A stretch of 64,000 nt of DNA from Halorubrum coriense DSM 10284. GTDB taxonomy: Archaea > Halobacteriota > Halobacteria > Halobacteriales > Haloferacaceae. A program made the translations under genes and the position numbers. Shown here piece by piece: positions 45,956-55,738 of this stretch. The number at the start of each line of letters is the position of its first letter. Position 1 is the stretch's first letter. The stretch covers positions 303,072 through 367,071 of the forward strand of contig NZ_AOJL01000060.1 in NCBI RefSeq assembly GCF_000337035.1, read 5' to 3'. Under the pieces are notes generated by a model. The model saw nothing but the letters and a program-made list of their open reading frames with translations, had not been told where the DNA came from and did no database searches.

Positions 45956-46924
45956 TTACTCGTCCGACTCCGGGCTCGACGGCGGTCCCGAATCCGTCTC
46001 CGGCTCCCTGCTCGGGTCGGCCTCGGGTTCCGTCACGTACGCGCGGAGGTCGTCGGGGTCGACGTCGATCCCCTGCCGCGTGAAGAAGGTCGCCACGTTC
46101 TCGCAGTCCCGATCGAGGAACTCGCCGGCGTTCGGGTGGTGGATCGTCACCGCCTGTCCCATGTCGATGATCACCAGTTCGCCGTCGTGGATGATCATGT
46201 TGTACTCCGAGAGGTCGCCGTGGATCAGGCCGGCCCCGTACAGCCGGCGCATGTACTCGCGGACGACCTCGTAGGCGGTCTCGGGGTTCTCGACGTCGAC
46301 CTCGCTCAGCCGTCTGGCGCGCTCCTCGGCGTGGCCGACGAGCTCCATCACGAGGACGTTCCGCTGGACCGCGATCGGTTCCGGCACGCGCACGCCGGCC
46401 TTCCGCGCGCGTTCGAGGTTCGCGAACTCCTTGCGCGTCCACGCCAGCACGACCGCCTTCTTGTCGCTCGCGATGCCGTCGAAGCGCGGGTCGCCCTCCA
46501 GGTACTCGCGCATCTGCCGGAAGTTCGAGGAGTTGATCCGGTACACCTTCACCGCGACCTCGCGCTCGGGCGTGACGCCCTCGGGGCCGCCGCCGGCCGC
46601 CTTCGAGCCCGGCTCCGGCCGCTCGCCGGCCTGCCCGCCGAGCGCCTCGAAGACGCTCGCCTCCTTCCCGGTCGACACCGGCCCGCCGAAGGCGTCGACG
46701 TAGCCGTCTTGGACCAGCTTGTACACCGCCGCCAGCGTGGCGTCGTCGAACACCGACTCCTGGAGTTTGAACTGCTCGGTGTCTTTGATCCGCTTGCGGA
46801 ACTCGTCGAACTCGCGGTCCTGCCGCCGGGCGATCCGGTCGGCCTCGGTGTCGGAGACGTCGAGTTTCTCCCACTCGTCGCCGGGCTGGTCCGCCGGTTC
46901 GAGCAGGCCGAAGTCCTCGCTCAT
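45956..46924 (-). CDS. rio1: RIO1-type serine protein kinase
   Basis: A 322-residue atypical kinase. Motifs in order: VSTGKEASVFEALG (P-loop-like STGKEA), VAVKVYRINSSNFRQM (Lys), the hinge, LIHGDLSEYNMIIHDG (catalytic Asp and Asn) and LVIIDMGQAVTI (metal Asp). An acidic N-terminus and tail and a Gly/Pro-rich insert at ~100 are lineage-specific. RIO1 acts in late 40S/30S subunit maturation. It lies just upstream of the KH gene on the same strand. Confidence 0.96.
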   Translation of the reverse strand: MSEDFGLLEPADQPGDEWEKLDVSDTEADRIARRQDREFDEFRKRIKDTEQFKLQESVFDDATLAAVYKLVQDGYVDAFGGPVSTGKEASVFEALGGQAGERPEPGSKAAGGGPEGVTPEREVAVKVYRINSSNFRQMREYLEGDPRFDGIASDKKAVVLAWTRKEFANLERARKAGVRVPEPIAVQRNVLVMELVGHAEERARRLSEVDVENPETAYEVVREYMRRLYGAGLIHGDLSEYNMIIHDGELVIIDMGQAVTIHHPNAGEFLDRDCENVATFFTRQGIDVDPDDLRAYVTEPEADPSREPETDSGPPSSPESDE

Positions 46925-47011
46925 TCGTTCCGGGATTCGACGCCGCGAGGGATAAGCGAGGGGGTCCGCGAGCGGCCGTCCCGCCGCAGCACGTCGAGCG
47001 CGGCCGTCCGG

Positions 47012-47560
47012 CTACAGCACGTCGAGCGCGTCCGCGACCGGCATGTGGCCGTCGCGGACGGCCTCCAGAATCGTCCGCCGCTCCTCGGTCTCGGGGTCGG
47101 TCGCGTCCGCGTCGTCGCCGCCGTCGCCGACCTCCGCGAGCGTCACCTTCTCCGTCTCGCCGACGAACTCGGGGAAGTCGGTCCCGTCGGCCAGCGCTTT
47201 CTCCTTCTTCACGCGGTACGACCCGGCGTCGGTGGTGTAGAGGTCGCCGGGGTGGAAGAAGTACCAGTCCTCGCGGTCGAACCGCACGGCGATCCGCGCC
47301 TTCGCGCCGAAGTTCCGCGCGAAGAACAGCAGCGCCTCCACCTCCTCGCCGGTGAGGTAGATGGGGTCGCCCGCGCTCGACTTCGCCTCGATGGCGTAGA
47401 ACGTCTCGCCGTCGCCGGCGAGCACGTCGGGGAGCTCGCGCTCGGTCGCGGAGCCGCTGGCCGGCGCGCGCATCACGGCGAACCCCGCCTCGTCCAAGGC
47501 GTTCACCAGCTCGCGCTCGCGGCGGTCTCCCTTCCGGTTAGCGGACACGGTCGTCGTCAC
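47012..47560 (-). CDS. hjc: Holliday junction resolvase Hjc with C-terminal extension
   Basis: Cleaves four-way DNA junctions during recombination and replication restart. Catalytic PD-(D/E)XK residues: [19 protein letters not shown] (Glu), [11 protein letters not shown] (Asp) and [11 protein letters not shown] (Glu-x-Lys). The core ends near residue 115; an additional ~65-residue acidic tail ends in [11 protein letters not shown]. The start may be this GTG or another GTG 12 nt downstream ([11 protein letters not shown]). Confidence 0.93.
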   Translation of the reverse strand: MTTTVSANRKGDRRERELVNALDEAGFAVMRAPASGSATERELPDVLAGDGETFYAIEAKSSAGDPIYLTGEEVEALLFFARNFGAKARIAVRFDREDWYFFHPGDLYTTDAGSYRVKKEKALADGTDFPEFVGETEKVTLAEVGDGGDDADATDPETEERRTILEAVRDGHMPVADALDVL

Positions 47561-47648
47561 CCGGTTCGGTCATGGCCGTCGTAGACGCGAGCCGGGCAAA
47601 AGCCCGGCGGGTCGCGGGGCGCGTGCGCCGCTGCGTTCCGAGCGCCCG

Positions 47649-48020
47649 TCAGCCGCGAAGCCGCCACCACAGCGACCGGATCTTGTAGCCGAGCGACCCG
47701 CGCTCGTACCCGTTCCACCCGCTCATGCCGCCGGAGAGCGTCGACGCCTCGTAGCCCGCCTCGTCGAGCACGCGGGTCGCGCGCTTGGCGACGATCCCCA
47801 TCTTACAGACCGTGACGACCTCGCTGTCGGCGGGGACCTCGTCGAGGCGTCGCCGCAGCGCTGCCTCGTCACCGCCGCGGAGGTCGTCGTACACGGGCAC
47901 GTTCCGGCTCCCGTCGATCGCGCCGCCCCCGTAGTCCGACTCGGGACGGATGTCCAACAGGAACGGCTCGTCGTCGGTTCCGAGGCGCTCGTCGAGTTCG
48001 GCCGGCCGGATGCGGCTCAT
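47649..48020 (-). CDS. Rhodanese-like domain protein
   Basis: A 123-residue single rhodanese domain. The active-site loop reads VTVCKMGIVAKRATRVL, with Cys followed by KMGI (normally a CxxGxRS-type loop). EPFLLDIRPESDYGGGAIDG is the typical strand-1/helix start. It likely transfers sulfur or acts as a persulfide carrier. Its ATG overlaps the stop of the preceding flavin reductase gene by ATGA, so the two are coupled. Confidence 0.9.
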   Translation of the reverse strand: MSRIRPAELDERLGTDDEPFLLDIRPESDYGGGAIDGSRNVPVYDDLRGGDEAALRRRLDEVPADSEVVTVCKMGIVAKRATRVLDEAGYEASTLSGGMSGWNGYERGSLGYKIRSLWWRLRG

Positions 48021-48583
48021 CGACGGAGGCGCTCCGCGTGTTCGAGGACGACGCGGCCCAGTCGCTCGGTGCGCTCGCGGAGGTCGTCGTCGGTGATCTG
48101 CGGTCCGCCGTCGGAGCCGGTCGCGCCCGCGGTCCCGCCGGTCTCGACGACCGACGAGGCCCCCCGGATGCCGACCTCGTGGGGGACCGTCCACGCGTGG
48201 ACGTTCCGGAACGTCGAGCGCAGGTGTTCGAGCGTCCCGCCGTAGGAGCCGCCGCCGGCGGTCGCGAGCAGCCCGACGGCGGTGTCCGCGTACTCGTCGG
48301 AGCCGCAGAAGTCGTGGAAGTTCTTGAACGTCGACGAGTAGGAGCCGCGGTAGACCGGCGTGCCGGCGAGGACGCCGTCGGCCTCGCGGACGCGGCGCAT
48401 CAAGGCCTCGCTGTCGCCCTGCGCGCCCTCGTCCGGATGGTACAGCGGGAGATCGACGGCCCCCAAGTCGATCAGGTCGGTCTCCGCGCCGGCGTCGCCC
48501 GCGGCGTCGAGCGCGACGCGGAGCGCGGCCCGCGTGGTGCTGTCCGCGCTCCGGCTGCCGGAGACGGCGACGATTCGGGTCAT
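48017..48583 (-). CDS. NADPH-dependent FMN reductase family protein
   Basis: A 188-residue flavodoxin-like protein: MTRIVAVSGSRSADSTTRAA (FMN phosphate loop), VLAGTPVYRGSYSSTFKNFH and LATAGGGSYGGTLEHLRS (ring contact). Such enzymes reduce FMN or quinones with NADPH. The coupling with the rhodanese gene suggests a shared redox or sulfur role. Start chosen at MTRIVAVSG. Confidence 0.9.
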   Translation of the reverse strand: MTRIVAVSGSRSADSTTRAALRVALDAAGDAGAETDLIDLGAVDLPLYHPDEGAQGDSEALMRRVREADGVLAGTPVYRGSYSSTFKNFHDFCGSDEYADTAVGLLATAGGGSYGGTLEHLRSTFRNVHAWTVPHEVGIRGASSVVETGGTAGATGSDGGPQITDDDLRERTERLGRVVLEHAERLRR

Positions 48584-48714
48584 AGCTCGGGTTCGACCGC
48601 CGACCACTAAAACGCGGGCGGTCCGCGGTGAGCGCTCCCGGGCCCCGTCGCGCGCCCCCGCACTCCCCGCCGCCGACACGGGGCATTATTGTCCCCGCCG
48701 CCGACGTGGGTTCC

Positions 48715-50121
48715 ATGGACCAGATAGCCTTCGGCACGGACGGGTGGCGCGCGACCCTCGATCAGTTCACCGACGAGCGCGTGCGGATCGTGGGGCAGGC
48801 GGTCGCCGACCACCTCGACGCGGCGGGCCGCGAGGGCCCGGTCGCGGTGGGGTACGACGCCCGCGAGACCTCGGAGGGGTTCGCCGAGAGCCTCGCGGAG
48901 GTGTTCGCGGGCAACGGCTTCGACGTGATCCTCCCCGAGCGCGACGCCCCGACGCCGGTGATCGCCCACGCCATCGTCGACCGCGACCTCGCGGGCGCGT
49001 GTATGGTCACCGCCTCGCACAACCCGCCCGAGTACAACGGCGTGAAGTTCATCCCCCACGACGGCGCGCCCGCGCTGCCCGACGTCACCGAGGACGTCGT
49101 CGACCGGCTCGCGGAGCCCGACCTGTTGCCGGCGGCCGAGCGCGGCGAGGTCTCCCGGGTCGACCTCGTGAGCGACCACGCCGACGCGGCCCGCCGGGTC
49201 GTCGGCGGGGTCGTCGGGGCTGGGGACGGCGGGCCGGACCTCTCCGGGCTCACCGTGGCGTACGACGCGATGCACGGGAGCGGGCGCGGCGTCACGGACG
49301 CGCTCCTCGAGTCGGCCGGCGCGGAGGTCGTCCGGCTGCGATGCGAGCGCGACGTGACCTTCGGCGGCGACTCCCCGGAGCCGTCGGCCGAACACCTCGG
49401 AGCGCTGGCCGACCGCGTCACCGACCCCGACAGCGGCGTCGACCTCGGGATCGCCAACGACGGCGACGCCGACCGGATCGCGGTCGTGACGCCCGAGCGC
49501 GGCGTCCTCGACGCGAACCTCTTCTACGCGGCCTGCTACGACCGGCTCTTGGAGACCGACTCGGGCCCGGCGGTCCGGACCGTCTCCACGACGTTCCTCG
49601 TCGACCGCATCGCGGAGGCGCACGGCGAGGAAGTGTACGAGACCCCGGTCGGGTTCAAGTGGGTCGCGGAGGCGATGGGCGAGCACGACGCGCTGTTCGG
49701 CGGCGAGGAGTCGGGCGGGTTCACGCTCCGCGGCCACGTCCGCGAGAAGGACGGCGTGTTGATGGCGCTGCTCGCGGCCGCGACCCACGCCGCCGAGCCG
49801 TTCGACGCGCGCGTCGACCGCCTGCTCGACGAGCACGGTCGCATCGCGGCCGGGAAGGTGTCGCTCGACTGCCCCGACGACCGGAAAGCGGGCGTCCTCG
49901 ACGACCTGGAGGACCACATCCCGGAGTCGGTCGACGGCCGCGAGGTGGCGAAGGTCGTCACGCTCGACGGGTTCAAACTCCTCTTGGAGGACGGCTCGTG
50001 GCTGCTCGTCCGCCCCTCGGGCACCGAGCCGAAGCTGCGGGTGTACGCCGAGGCCGACTCCGAGGACGCCGTCGACGACCTGCTCGCGGCGGGACGCGAC
50101 CTCGTCGAGCCGCTGGTCTGA
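48715..50121 (+). CDS. Phosphohexomutase (phosphomannomutase/phosphoglucomutase)
   Basis: A 468-residue alpha-D-phosphohexomutase: MVTASHNPPEYNGVKFIPHD carries the phospho-Ser, NDGDADRIAVVTPERG the Mg-binding loop, and VRPSGTEPKLRVYAEAD the phosphate-binding loop. It interconverts 6-phospho and 1-phospho sugars for glycan and storage synthesis. The sequence alone does not separate glucose from mannose. The start is the ATG after a TATA-like TTATTG box. Confidence 0.94.
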   Translation: MDQIAFGTDGWRATLDQFTDERVRIVGQAVADHLDAAGREGPVAVGYDARETSEGFAESLAEVFAGNGFDVILPERDAPTPVIAHAIVDRDLAGACMVTASHNPPEYNGVKFIPHDGAPALPDVTEDVVDRLAEPDLLPAAERGEVSRVDLVSDHADAARRVVGGVVGAGDGGPDLSGLTVAYDAMHGSGRGVTDALLESAGAEVVRLRCERDVTFGGDSPEPSAEHLGALADRVTDPDSGVDLGIANDGDADRIAVVTPERGVLDANLFYAACYDRLLETDSGPAVRTVSTTFLVDRIAEAHGEEVYETPVGFKWVAEAMGEHDALFGGEESGGFTLRGHVREKDGVLMALLAAATHAAEPFDARVDRLLDEHGRIAAGKVSLDCPDDRKAGVLDDLEDHIPESVDGREVAKVVTLDGFKLLLEDGSWLLVRPSGTEPKLRVYAEADSEDAVDDLLAAGRDLVEPLV

Positions 50122-50257
50122 GGGCGGTCGCCGAGCCCGACGGCCCGCGGGGCCGCACCTCGCCCGCGCGACTTTCAGTTCCGCCTTGCGTTCGGCTCGT
50201 CTATTTATGAATTAACCCCGTATCGTCGCGTACCGCCTGACGCGGCCGAGGTCACGC

Positions 50258-50620
50258 ATGATCGACGAGCCACTGCCAACGCCCGAGCGCACCGACTCCG
50301 AACCGACACCGTCCGCGGAGCCGGCCGACGGCGACGGACCGGGTCCGACGGGGAGGCCGGAAGCGTCGGCTCCGACGGACGCGCCGAACCGAGCCGCCGA
50401 GCCGCCGCCCGACCCCGACGACGAGGAGGCCCGCGACCCCGACGACGGGGAGAGCAGTGACCGCGGGCGCGAGCCGACCGACGACGGCGCGGGCCCGGAC
50501 GGGAGCGACCGGGACGCCGAGGGCCCGAACGCCCTCGAATACCGGCTCGAACGGCTCCGTCTGCTGCGAGCCGTCGTGACGCTCGCGGTCGTCGTCGCCC
50601 GCCTCATCCGGTCGCTTTGA
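50258..50620 (+). CDS. Acidic disordered protein with C-terminal amphipathic helix (120 aa)
   Basis: Residues 1-85 are Pro, Asp, Glu, Thr-rich and predicted disordered; the last ~30 residues ([20 protein letters not shown]) form a hydrophobic/amphipathic helix. A T-rich box lies before the ATG. The frame is intact and sits just before pcn in the same direction, but no homologue can be named. It may be a small membrane-associated protein or spurious. Confidence 0.45.
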   Translation: MIDEPLPTPERTDSEPTPSAEPADGDGPGPTGRPEASAPTDAPNRAAEPPPDPDDEEARDPDDGESSDRGREPTDDGAGPDGSDRDAEGPNALEYRLERLRLLRAVVTLAVVVARLIRSL

Positions 50621-50681
50621 GCGTTTCCGTGCCGACCCGATCGGGTGTCTTTTTAGGGGATACCGCCCTAGCCGAACGTAT

Positions 50682-51425
50682 ATGTTCAAGGCCATCGTGG
50701 GCGCGTCGACGTTTCAGGACGCGCTCGATTCGGTGAGCGTGTTGGTCGACGAGTGTAAGATCCGCCTGAACGAGGAGGAGCTCTCCATCCGCGCCGTCGA
50801 CCCCGCCAACGTCGGCATGGTCGACCTCACGCTGGAGGCCGCCGCGTTCGAGTCCTACGAGGCCGACGGCGGCGTCATCGGCGTCAACCTCGCCCGACTC
50901 GAAGACATCGCCGGCATGGCCAACTCCGGCGACCTGATCCACCTCGAACTCGACGAGGAGACCCGCAAGCTCCACATCGAGATCGACGGCCTCTCCTACA
51001 CGCTCGCGCTCATCGACCCCGACTCGATCCGGCAGGAGCCGGACATCCCGGACCTCGACCTCGCCTCCGAGATCGTCGTCGAGGGCGCGCAGCTCGACCG
51101 CGGGATCAAGGCGGCCGACATGGTCTCCGACCACATCCGCCTCCGCGTCGACGAGACCGACGAGGCGTTCTTCATCGAGGCCGAGGGCGACACCGACGAC
51201 GTCAACCTCAAGCTCGACCGAGAGGACCTCATCGCGCTCACCGCCGGCCCCGCCGACTCGCTGTTCAGCCTCGACTACCTGAAGGATATGAACAAGGCGA
51301 TCCCCTCCGACGCCGAGGTCACCGTCGAGCTCGGCGAGGAGTTCCCCGTCAAGCTCCACTACGGTTTCGCCGAGGGGCTGGGGAACGTTACTTTCATGCT
51401 TGCGCCGAGAATACAAAGTGACTGA
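50682..51425 (+). CDS. pcn: DNA polymerase sliding clamp (PCNA)
   Basis: A 247-residue clamp subunit that forms a homotrimeric ring around DNA and tethers polymerases, ligase and FEN1. It starts [20 protein letters not shown], has the two tandem clamp domains, and ends with an acidic, C-terminal segment ([14 protein letters not shown]). Acidic inter-domain strands fit haloarchaeal adaptation. A T-rich box (TTTTTAGG, 50650-50657) lies ~30 nt before the ATG. Confidence 0.98.
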   Translation: MFKAIVGASTFQDALDSVSVLVDECKIRLNEEELSIRAVDPANVGMVDLTLEAAAFESYEADGGVIGVNLARLEDIAGMANSGDLIHLELDEETRKLHIEIDGLSYTLALIDPDSIRQEPDIPDLDLASEIVVEGAQLDRGIKAADMVSDHIRLRVDETDEAFFIEAEGDTDDVNLKLDREDLIALTAGPADSLFSLDYLKDMNKAIPSDAEVTVELGEEFPVKLHYGFAEGLGNVTFMLAPRIQSD

Positions 51426-51477
51426 GGGACTGAAGTAGCCGTTTTCGAGCCCGGACCGGACTCGTTTTCTCTCCGCG

Positions 51478-53400
51478 TCACTCCGCCGCGACGACCGGGA
51501 TCGACACCGTCACCCGCGTCCCGCGAGGCTCCCGCTCGTCGTACGTCACGTCGGCTCCGACCGCGGCGGCTCCCCACGCGACGACCCACAGGCCCAGCCC
51601 CGAGCCGTGTTCGAGGGCAGTCTCTCGCCCCGACTCGACCGCCTCGACCTCGTGGTCGGGGATCCCGGGGCCGTCGTCCGCGACGGTGAGGACGAACCGC
51701 GCGTCGCGGTCGGAGTCGCCCTCGTCGCTCCCGCCGCCGCCGTTCCCCCTCTCCGCGCGGCGAAGCGCGAGCCGCACCCACGCGCCGCCGTCGCCGCGCT
51801 CGGTCCCCCCGCCGTCGTGGTGGTCGAGCGCGTTCTCCACGGTGTTCTCGACGACCGCGCGGAGCGCGTCCGCTCGGACTCGGGTGACCCACTCGTCGGC
51901 GTCGGCTCCGGCGTCACCGGTCGTCCGTTCGTCGGCGGCGGTCGCCGCCCCGCCGTCGGCGGTCGGCGTCTCGGCGCCGGCGGTCGGCGCCTCGCCGTCG
52001 ATCGCGAGTTCGATCGCCGCGTCCTCGTCGCGCTCGCGGGCGTCCGCGACGACCGAATCGAGGAGTTCGCGGATGTCCGTCGGCGCCGGCTCGCGGTCGG
52101 CGAGGAGCCGCTCGACGGTCCCGGCCTTCTCGCCGAGCGCGGCCAGCGCGCCGGCGCGGCGCTCGACCGCGTCGGCCATCTGAACGAGCTCCGGGTCGGC
52201 GAGCCGGTCGCGGAGGATCTCGCCGTACCCGTGGACGACGCCGGCGTCGTTGCGCAGGTTGTGCCGCAGAATGCGGTTGAGCACCTCCAGTTGCTGCCGC
52301 CGTCGCTCGCGGTCGGTGACGTCGGAGAGGACGAGTGTGTACCCGACGTGGGTCCCGTTGGGGTCGGTCAGCCGGGAGACCGACACCGCGTACGTGCGGC
52401 GGCGGGCGGCGTCGGCGGCGTCTATCTCGACCGTCTCGCGGGAGCCGCCGTCCGCGCCGTCGTCGGCGCTCGCCCCGCGGTCGGCCGGATCGCCGCCGGC
52501 GTCGTCACCGATCCGGACCGGCAGATCAAGGAAGTCGGCGAGCGGTCGGTCGCGGGCGGTCTCGGCGTCGACGCCCAGCATCGCCTCGGCCGCGGGGTTG
52601 AGCCGGACGACCCGGCGGTCGAGCGCGAGCGCGAGGATGGGGTCGCGGAGGTCGTCGAGCGCGGTGCGCTCGGCGGCGCGGCTGGTGGTCGGGTTCCGGT
52701 CGAACATCTCCGCGCGGTCGAACGCGTACGCGTCGAGGAGCACGTGCGGAACGAACATGAGCGGCGCGAGCTGGAGCTGCGGGACGGGGCCGAGCCCCAG
52801 CGTCCACGCGACCAGGGCGAACCCGGGCGGCAGCGAGCTCAGCGCGACAGCCGCGCTCTCGCGGCGGTACAGCGGCCCGTAGCTGAGCAGCGTGTCGACG
52901 AGGAGGAAGACCGCGCTGGCGACGAGGACGGTCTCCGCGGCGACCGTCAGGTACGCCCACGGGCCGAACGCGTACGAGACGGTCTCGACGCCGAAGGCGG
53001 GGTCGCGCCCGAAGTCGGTCCAGAACGCGCCGTGGAGCGAGTTCGTGGCGACGAGCGCGGACGAGAGGACGCCGAACCCGACGACCGCCGCGAACAGGCG
53101 GCTGCGGACCACGTCGCTCCGGCCCGTGTACTCCAGCGCGAAGCCGAGGAAGGCGACCCCGGTCCAGATCACGCCGAACCACATCGTCGCCTCCAGCGTG
53201 GCTCGGAGCGTCGGCTCGGAGACGAGCAGCCCGACTCCGTAAGAGAGACACCACGTCGCCTGCGCGGCGAACACGCCGAGGAACCAGTCGACCCCGGGGC
53301 GACCGCGGTGTTCGCGGATCGCCCACGCGAGCGCGAGCGCCCCGACCCCGCCCGCGAACGAGCCGACGGCGGGCCACGCGGGGAGGAAGTCGAGGGCCAT
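51478..53400 (-). CDS. Membrane-bound histidine kinase with 7TM sensor and PAS domain
   Basis: The 640-residue protein begins with seven hydrophobic helices (~1-220; an N-terminal 7TM sensor region). A PAS domain (DDLRDPILALALDRRVVRLN) and linker follow. The dimerisation helix is VLNRILRHNLRNDAGVVHGY with the phospho-His. ATPase motifs are VVENTVENALDHHDGG, LTVADDGPGIPDHE and GSGLGLWVVAWG. A receiver domain is absent. Glu/Asp-rich repeats (DGADGG, GADADE) interrupt the ATPase domain. Confidence 0.9.
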   Translation of the reverse strand: MALDFLPAWPAVGSFAGGVGALALAWAIREHRGRPGVDWFLGVFAAQATWCLSYGVGLLVSEPTLRATLEATMWFGVIWTGVAFLGFALEYTGRSDVVRSRLFAAVVGFGVLSSALVATNSLHGAFWTDFGRDPAFGVETVSYAFGPWAYLTVAAETVLVASAVFLLVDTLLSYGPLYRRESAAVALSSLPPGFALVAWTLGLGPVPQLQLAPLMFVPHVLLDAYAFDRAEMFDRNPTTSRAAERTALDDLRDPILALALDRRVVRLNPAAEAMLGVDAETARDRPLADFLDLPVRIGDDAGGDPADRGASADDGADGGSRETVEIDAADAARRRTYAVSVSRLTDPNGTHVGYTLVLSDVTDRERRRQQLEVLNRILRHNLRNDAGVVHGYGEILRDRLADPELVQMADAVERRAGALAALGEKAGTVERLLADREPAPTDIRELLDSVVADARERDEDAAIELAIDGEAPTAGAETPTADGGAATAADERTTGDAGADADEWVTRVRADALRAVVENTVENALDHHDGGGTERGDGGAWVRLALRRAERGNGGGGSDEGDSDRDARFVLTVADDGPGIPDHEVEAVESGRETALEHGSGLGLWVVAWGAAAVGADVTYDEREPRGTRVTVSIPVVAAE

Positions 53401-53484
53401 TCGTGGAGTACGACGGCGACGGAGGGCGTAAAAGTGTCGTGCGGCGACGGGGGCGACGCCGGTCGGTCACCGATCCCCGACCCG

Positions 53485-54918
53485 TCACCCGGCTCGGCGG
53501 CCGAACGCCGCGGCCACGGGCACGAGGAGGAGCGCGCCGACCAGGAACGGCGACGCGACGGCGACGGTGTAGAGGACGGCCATCAGCGGCGGCCCGACGG
53601 TCCGCCCGAGGCTCGACGCGCCCTGCGTCACGCCGAAGGCGGCCCCCTGTTCCGCGTCGTCGGCGGACGAGGAGACGAGCGTCGCCAGCGAGACGTTGAC
53701 GAGGGCGTTCCCGAGCGAGAGCGCCGCCAGCGCGGCGAGCAGCGCGACCAGCGGAAGCGTGAGCCACTCCGGGCCGCCGAGGGCGACGTCGCCGGCGACG
53801 CGGTCGACGACGCCGGTCGCGGGGATCGCGGCGAGCGCCCCGGCGAGGACGACCGATCCGGCGGCGACGAGCGTCCGCGAGGGGACGACCCGCGAGAGCC
53901 GCCCGACGAGGACGCCCTGGTTCACCGCGCCGAGGACGCCGACGTACGTGAGCAGCAGCGCCGCTGCCGTCGCGTCGTAGCCGAACGCGTCCGCGACGTA
54001 CGGGATGAACATCACTTGAACGCCCGCGAACGCGACGGCGACGACGAAGTACGCGACCGTCAGCGGCCGGAGCGCCGCGGAGGCGAGCGCGTCGCGGAAC
54101 TGACCGATCGCCGTCGTCCGCCGGCCGCCGCGCTCCGCCGCCGGCCGCGTCCGCGTCGGCTCCTGGAGGAAGGCGAATCCGACCGCGACCGCGAGGAGGC
54201 TCATCCCCGCCGCCGCGAAGCTCGGCAGGGAGTACGCCGTCGTCGGGACGAACGCCGGGAGGAGCGCGTCGGCGCGGGCGACGACGGTGTCGGCCGCGAG
54301 GAGGCCGCCGATGGCCGGGCCGAAGACGAACCCGAGCCCGAACGCGGCCCCGATGAGGCCGAGCGCTCCCGCCCGGCGGTCCCTCGGGGTGATGTCCGCG
54401 ACGTACGCCTGCGCGGCGGCGATGTTGCCGCCCATCGCGCCGGCCAGCGTCCGGGAGGCGAACAGCGTCGCCAGCGCCGCCGCGGGCCCGAAGCGCGCCC
54501 CCGCCGCCCCGGCGTAGCCGAACGCCACCCACGCGACGCCGGCGGCCGCGAGCGACGCGAGGAGAACGGGCCGACGGCCGATCCGGTCGGAGAGCCGCCC
54601 GAGCGTGGGTGCGGCGAGGAACTGCGCGAGCGAGTACGACGCCGCGAGGAGCCCGATGAAGGCGTCGCTGACGCCGAAGGACCTGACGTAGAAGGGGAGG
54701 ATCGGGATGACGATCCCGAAGCCGACCAGGTCGATGAACACGACGCCGATCACCACCGCGAGCGCTCGGCGCGGGTTGTCGACCGCCGAGGGTCGCTCGG
54801 GGCCTGCGGGGGCCGTCGAGTCGGCGCCCACGTCCTCGTCGTCGCCGGCTGTGGCGTCGGCGTCCCCGGCCTCGTCGTCGCCGGGCGTCGACGCGGGTCC
54901 GGCCTCCGGGTGTGTCAC
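53485..54918 (-). CDS. MFS transporter (TetA/drug exporter-like)
   Basis: A 477-residue integral membrane protein with about 12 hydrophobic segments after an acidic N-terminus. The family motif GRLSDRIGRRPVLLASLA is in the loop between helices 2 and 3. LAGAMGGNIAAAQAYVADIT corresponds to helix 5. A central cytosolic loop (~200) divides the two halves. It most likely exports small molecules or antibiotics by proton antiport; the substrate cannot be read from sequence. Confidence 0.9.
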   Translation of the reverse strand: MTHPEAGPASTPGDDEAGDADATAGDDEDVGADSTAPAGPERPSAVDNPRRALAVVIGVVFIDLVGFGIVIPILPFYVRSFGVSDAFIGLLAASYSLAQFLAAPTLGRLSDRIGRRPVLLASLAAAGVAWVAFGYAGAAGARFGPAAALATLFASRTLAGAMGGNIAAAQAYVADITPRDRRAGALGLIGAAFGLGFVFGPAIGGLLAADTVVARADALLPAFVPTTAYSLPSFAAAGMSLLAVAVGFAFLQEPTRTRPAAERGGRRTTAIGQFRDALASAALRPLTVAYFVVAVAFAGVQVMFIPYVADAFGYDATAAALLLTYVGVLGAVNQGVLVGRLSRVVPSRTLVAAGSVVLAGALAAIPATGVVDRVAGDVALGGPEWLTLPLVALLAALAALSLGNALVNVSLATLVSSSADDAEQGAAFGVTQGASSLGRTVGPPLMAVLYTVAVASPFLVGALLLVPVAAAFGRRAG

Positions 54919-55034
54919 GGTGGGGAGAGATCCCCCGGAAAGTTAAGTTGGCGCTCGGGCGCACCGCCGAGAGCGTGCGTCGGCGCTCCGAGGGGAAGGG
55001 TTCCGAGCGAGTCGAGCGTCCGAGCGAGCCGGCG

Positions 55035-55628
55035 CTACAGGTGTCGCTCGATGACGCGCTTGGCGGCCTGTCCCTTCTCTTTCCAGCCGTATCCCTCGTC
55101 GTACACGTGGCGCTTGGCGTCGACGAGCTCCCCGGGCGTCGACTCCTCGAAGCCGCCCCGGTCCCACGCGCCCGACTCGTGGAGCCACTCGATCACGTTC
55201 TCGCGCGTCTCGGGCCACGAGAGCCCGACCATCTCGTACCACGCCACCATCGCGAACACCGCGTTGTCGTGACAGCCCGGGACGGAGCCGTGTTCGTAGA
55301 CGGTGCGCATCGGGTCGCGGGTGGGCTCGGAGACGCGCTCTTTGAACTCCGCCGCGGTGAGCAGGCGGAGCCGATCGCCGTCCTCGACGACGCGCTGGTC
55401 GCGGCGGAGCGCGCCGAGCGCCGACTTGTGGAGCCCGCCCCACTGCGCCGGGACCGCGTCCCGCAGCGCCGCCTCCGGAAGGCCGTCGGGCTCCGCGGAC
55501 AGCACCGACAGGAGGTCGGTGTACGCCTTCTCGACGGTCGGCCAGCTCACGCCCTCGAAGTCGCAGTCGGCGTCGTGAAGGCTGTTCGTCGTCCGACAGC
55601 CGGGACACGGGTAGCGGAACGTCGGCAC
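55035..55628 (-). CDS. Haloarchaeal protein with N-terminal Cys motif and wHTH-like middle (197 aa)
   Basis: The N-terminus [20 protein letters not shown] and a downstream Cys in DADCDFEG suggest a zinc site (CPGC...C). Residues ~35-90 look like a winged helix ([20 protein letters not shown]). The C-terminal half has [20 protein letters not shown] and a basic end. I recall uncharacterised haloarchaeal homologues but no function. A DNA- or RNA-binding role is plausible. Confidence 0.72.
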   Translation of the reverse strand: MPTFRYPCPGCRTTNSLHDADCDFEGVSWPTVEKAYTDLLSVLSAEPDGLPEAALRDAVPAQWGGLHKSALGALRRDQRVVEDGDRLRLLTAAEFKERVSEPTRDPMRTVYEHGSVPGCHDNAVFAMVAWYEMVGLSWPETRENVIEWLHESGAWDRGGFEESTPGELVDAKRHVYDEGYGWKEKGQAAKRVIERHL

Positions 55629-55738
55629 GAGGCGACGCTTCGACGCCGCGGGAGTTAGGGGTTTCGCGACGAGAGGGTCACGGACGTTGCTGCGGTTCCG
55701 AAACGTTTACTCGCCGCCCGGTCGCGCATCCACACGGT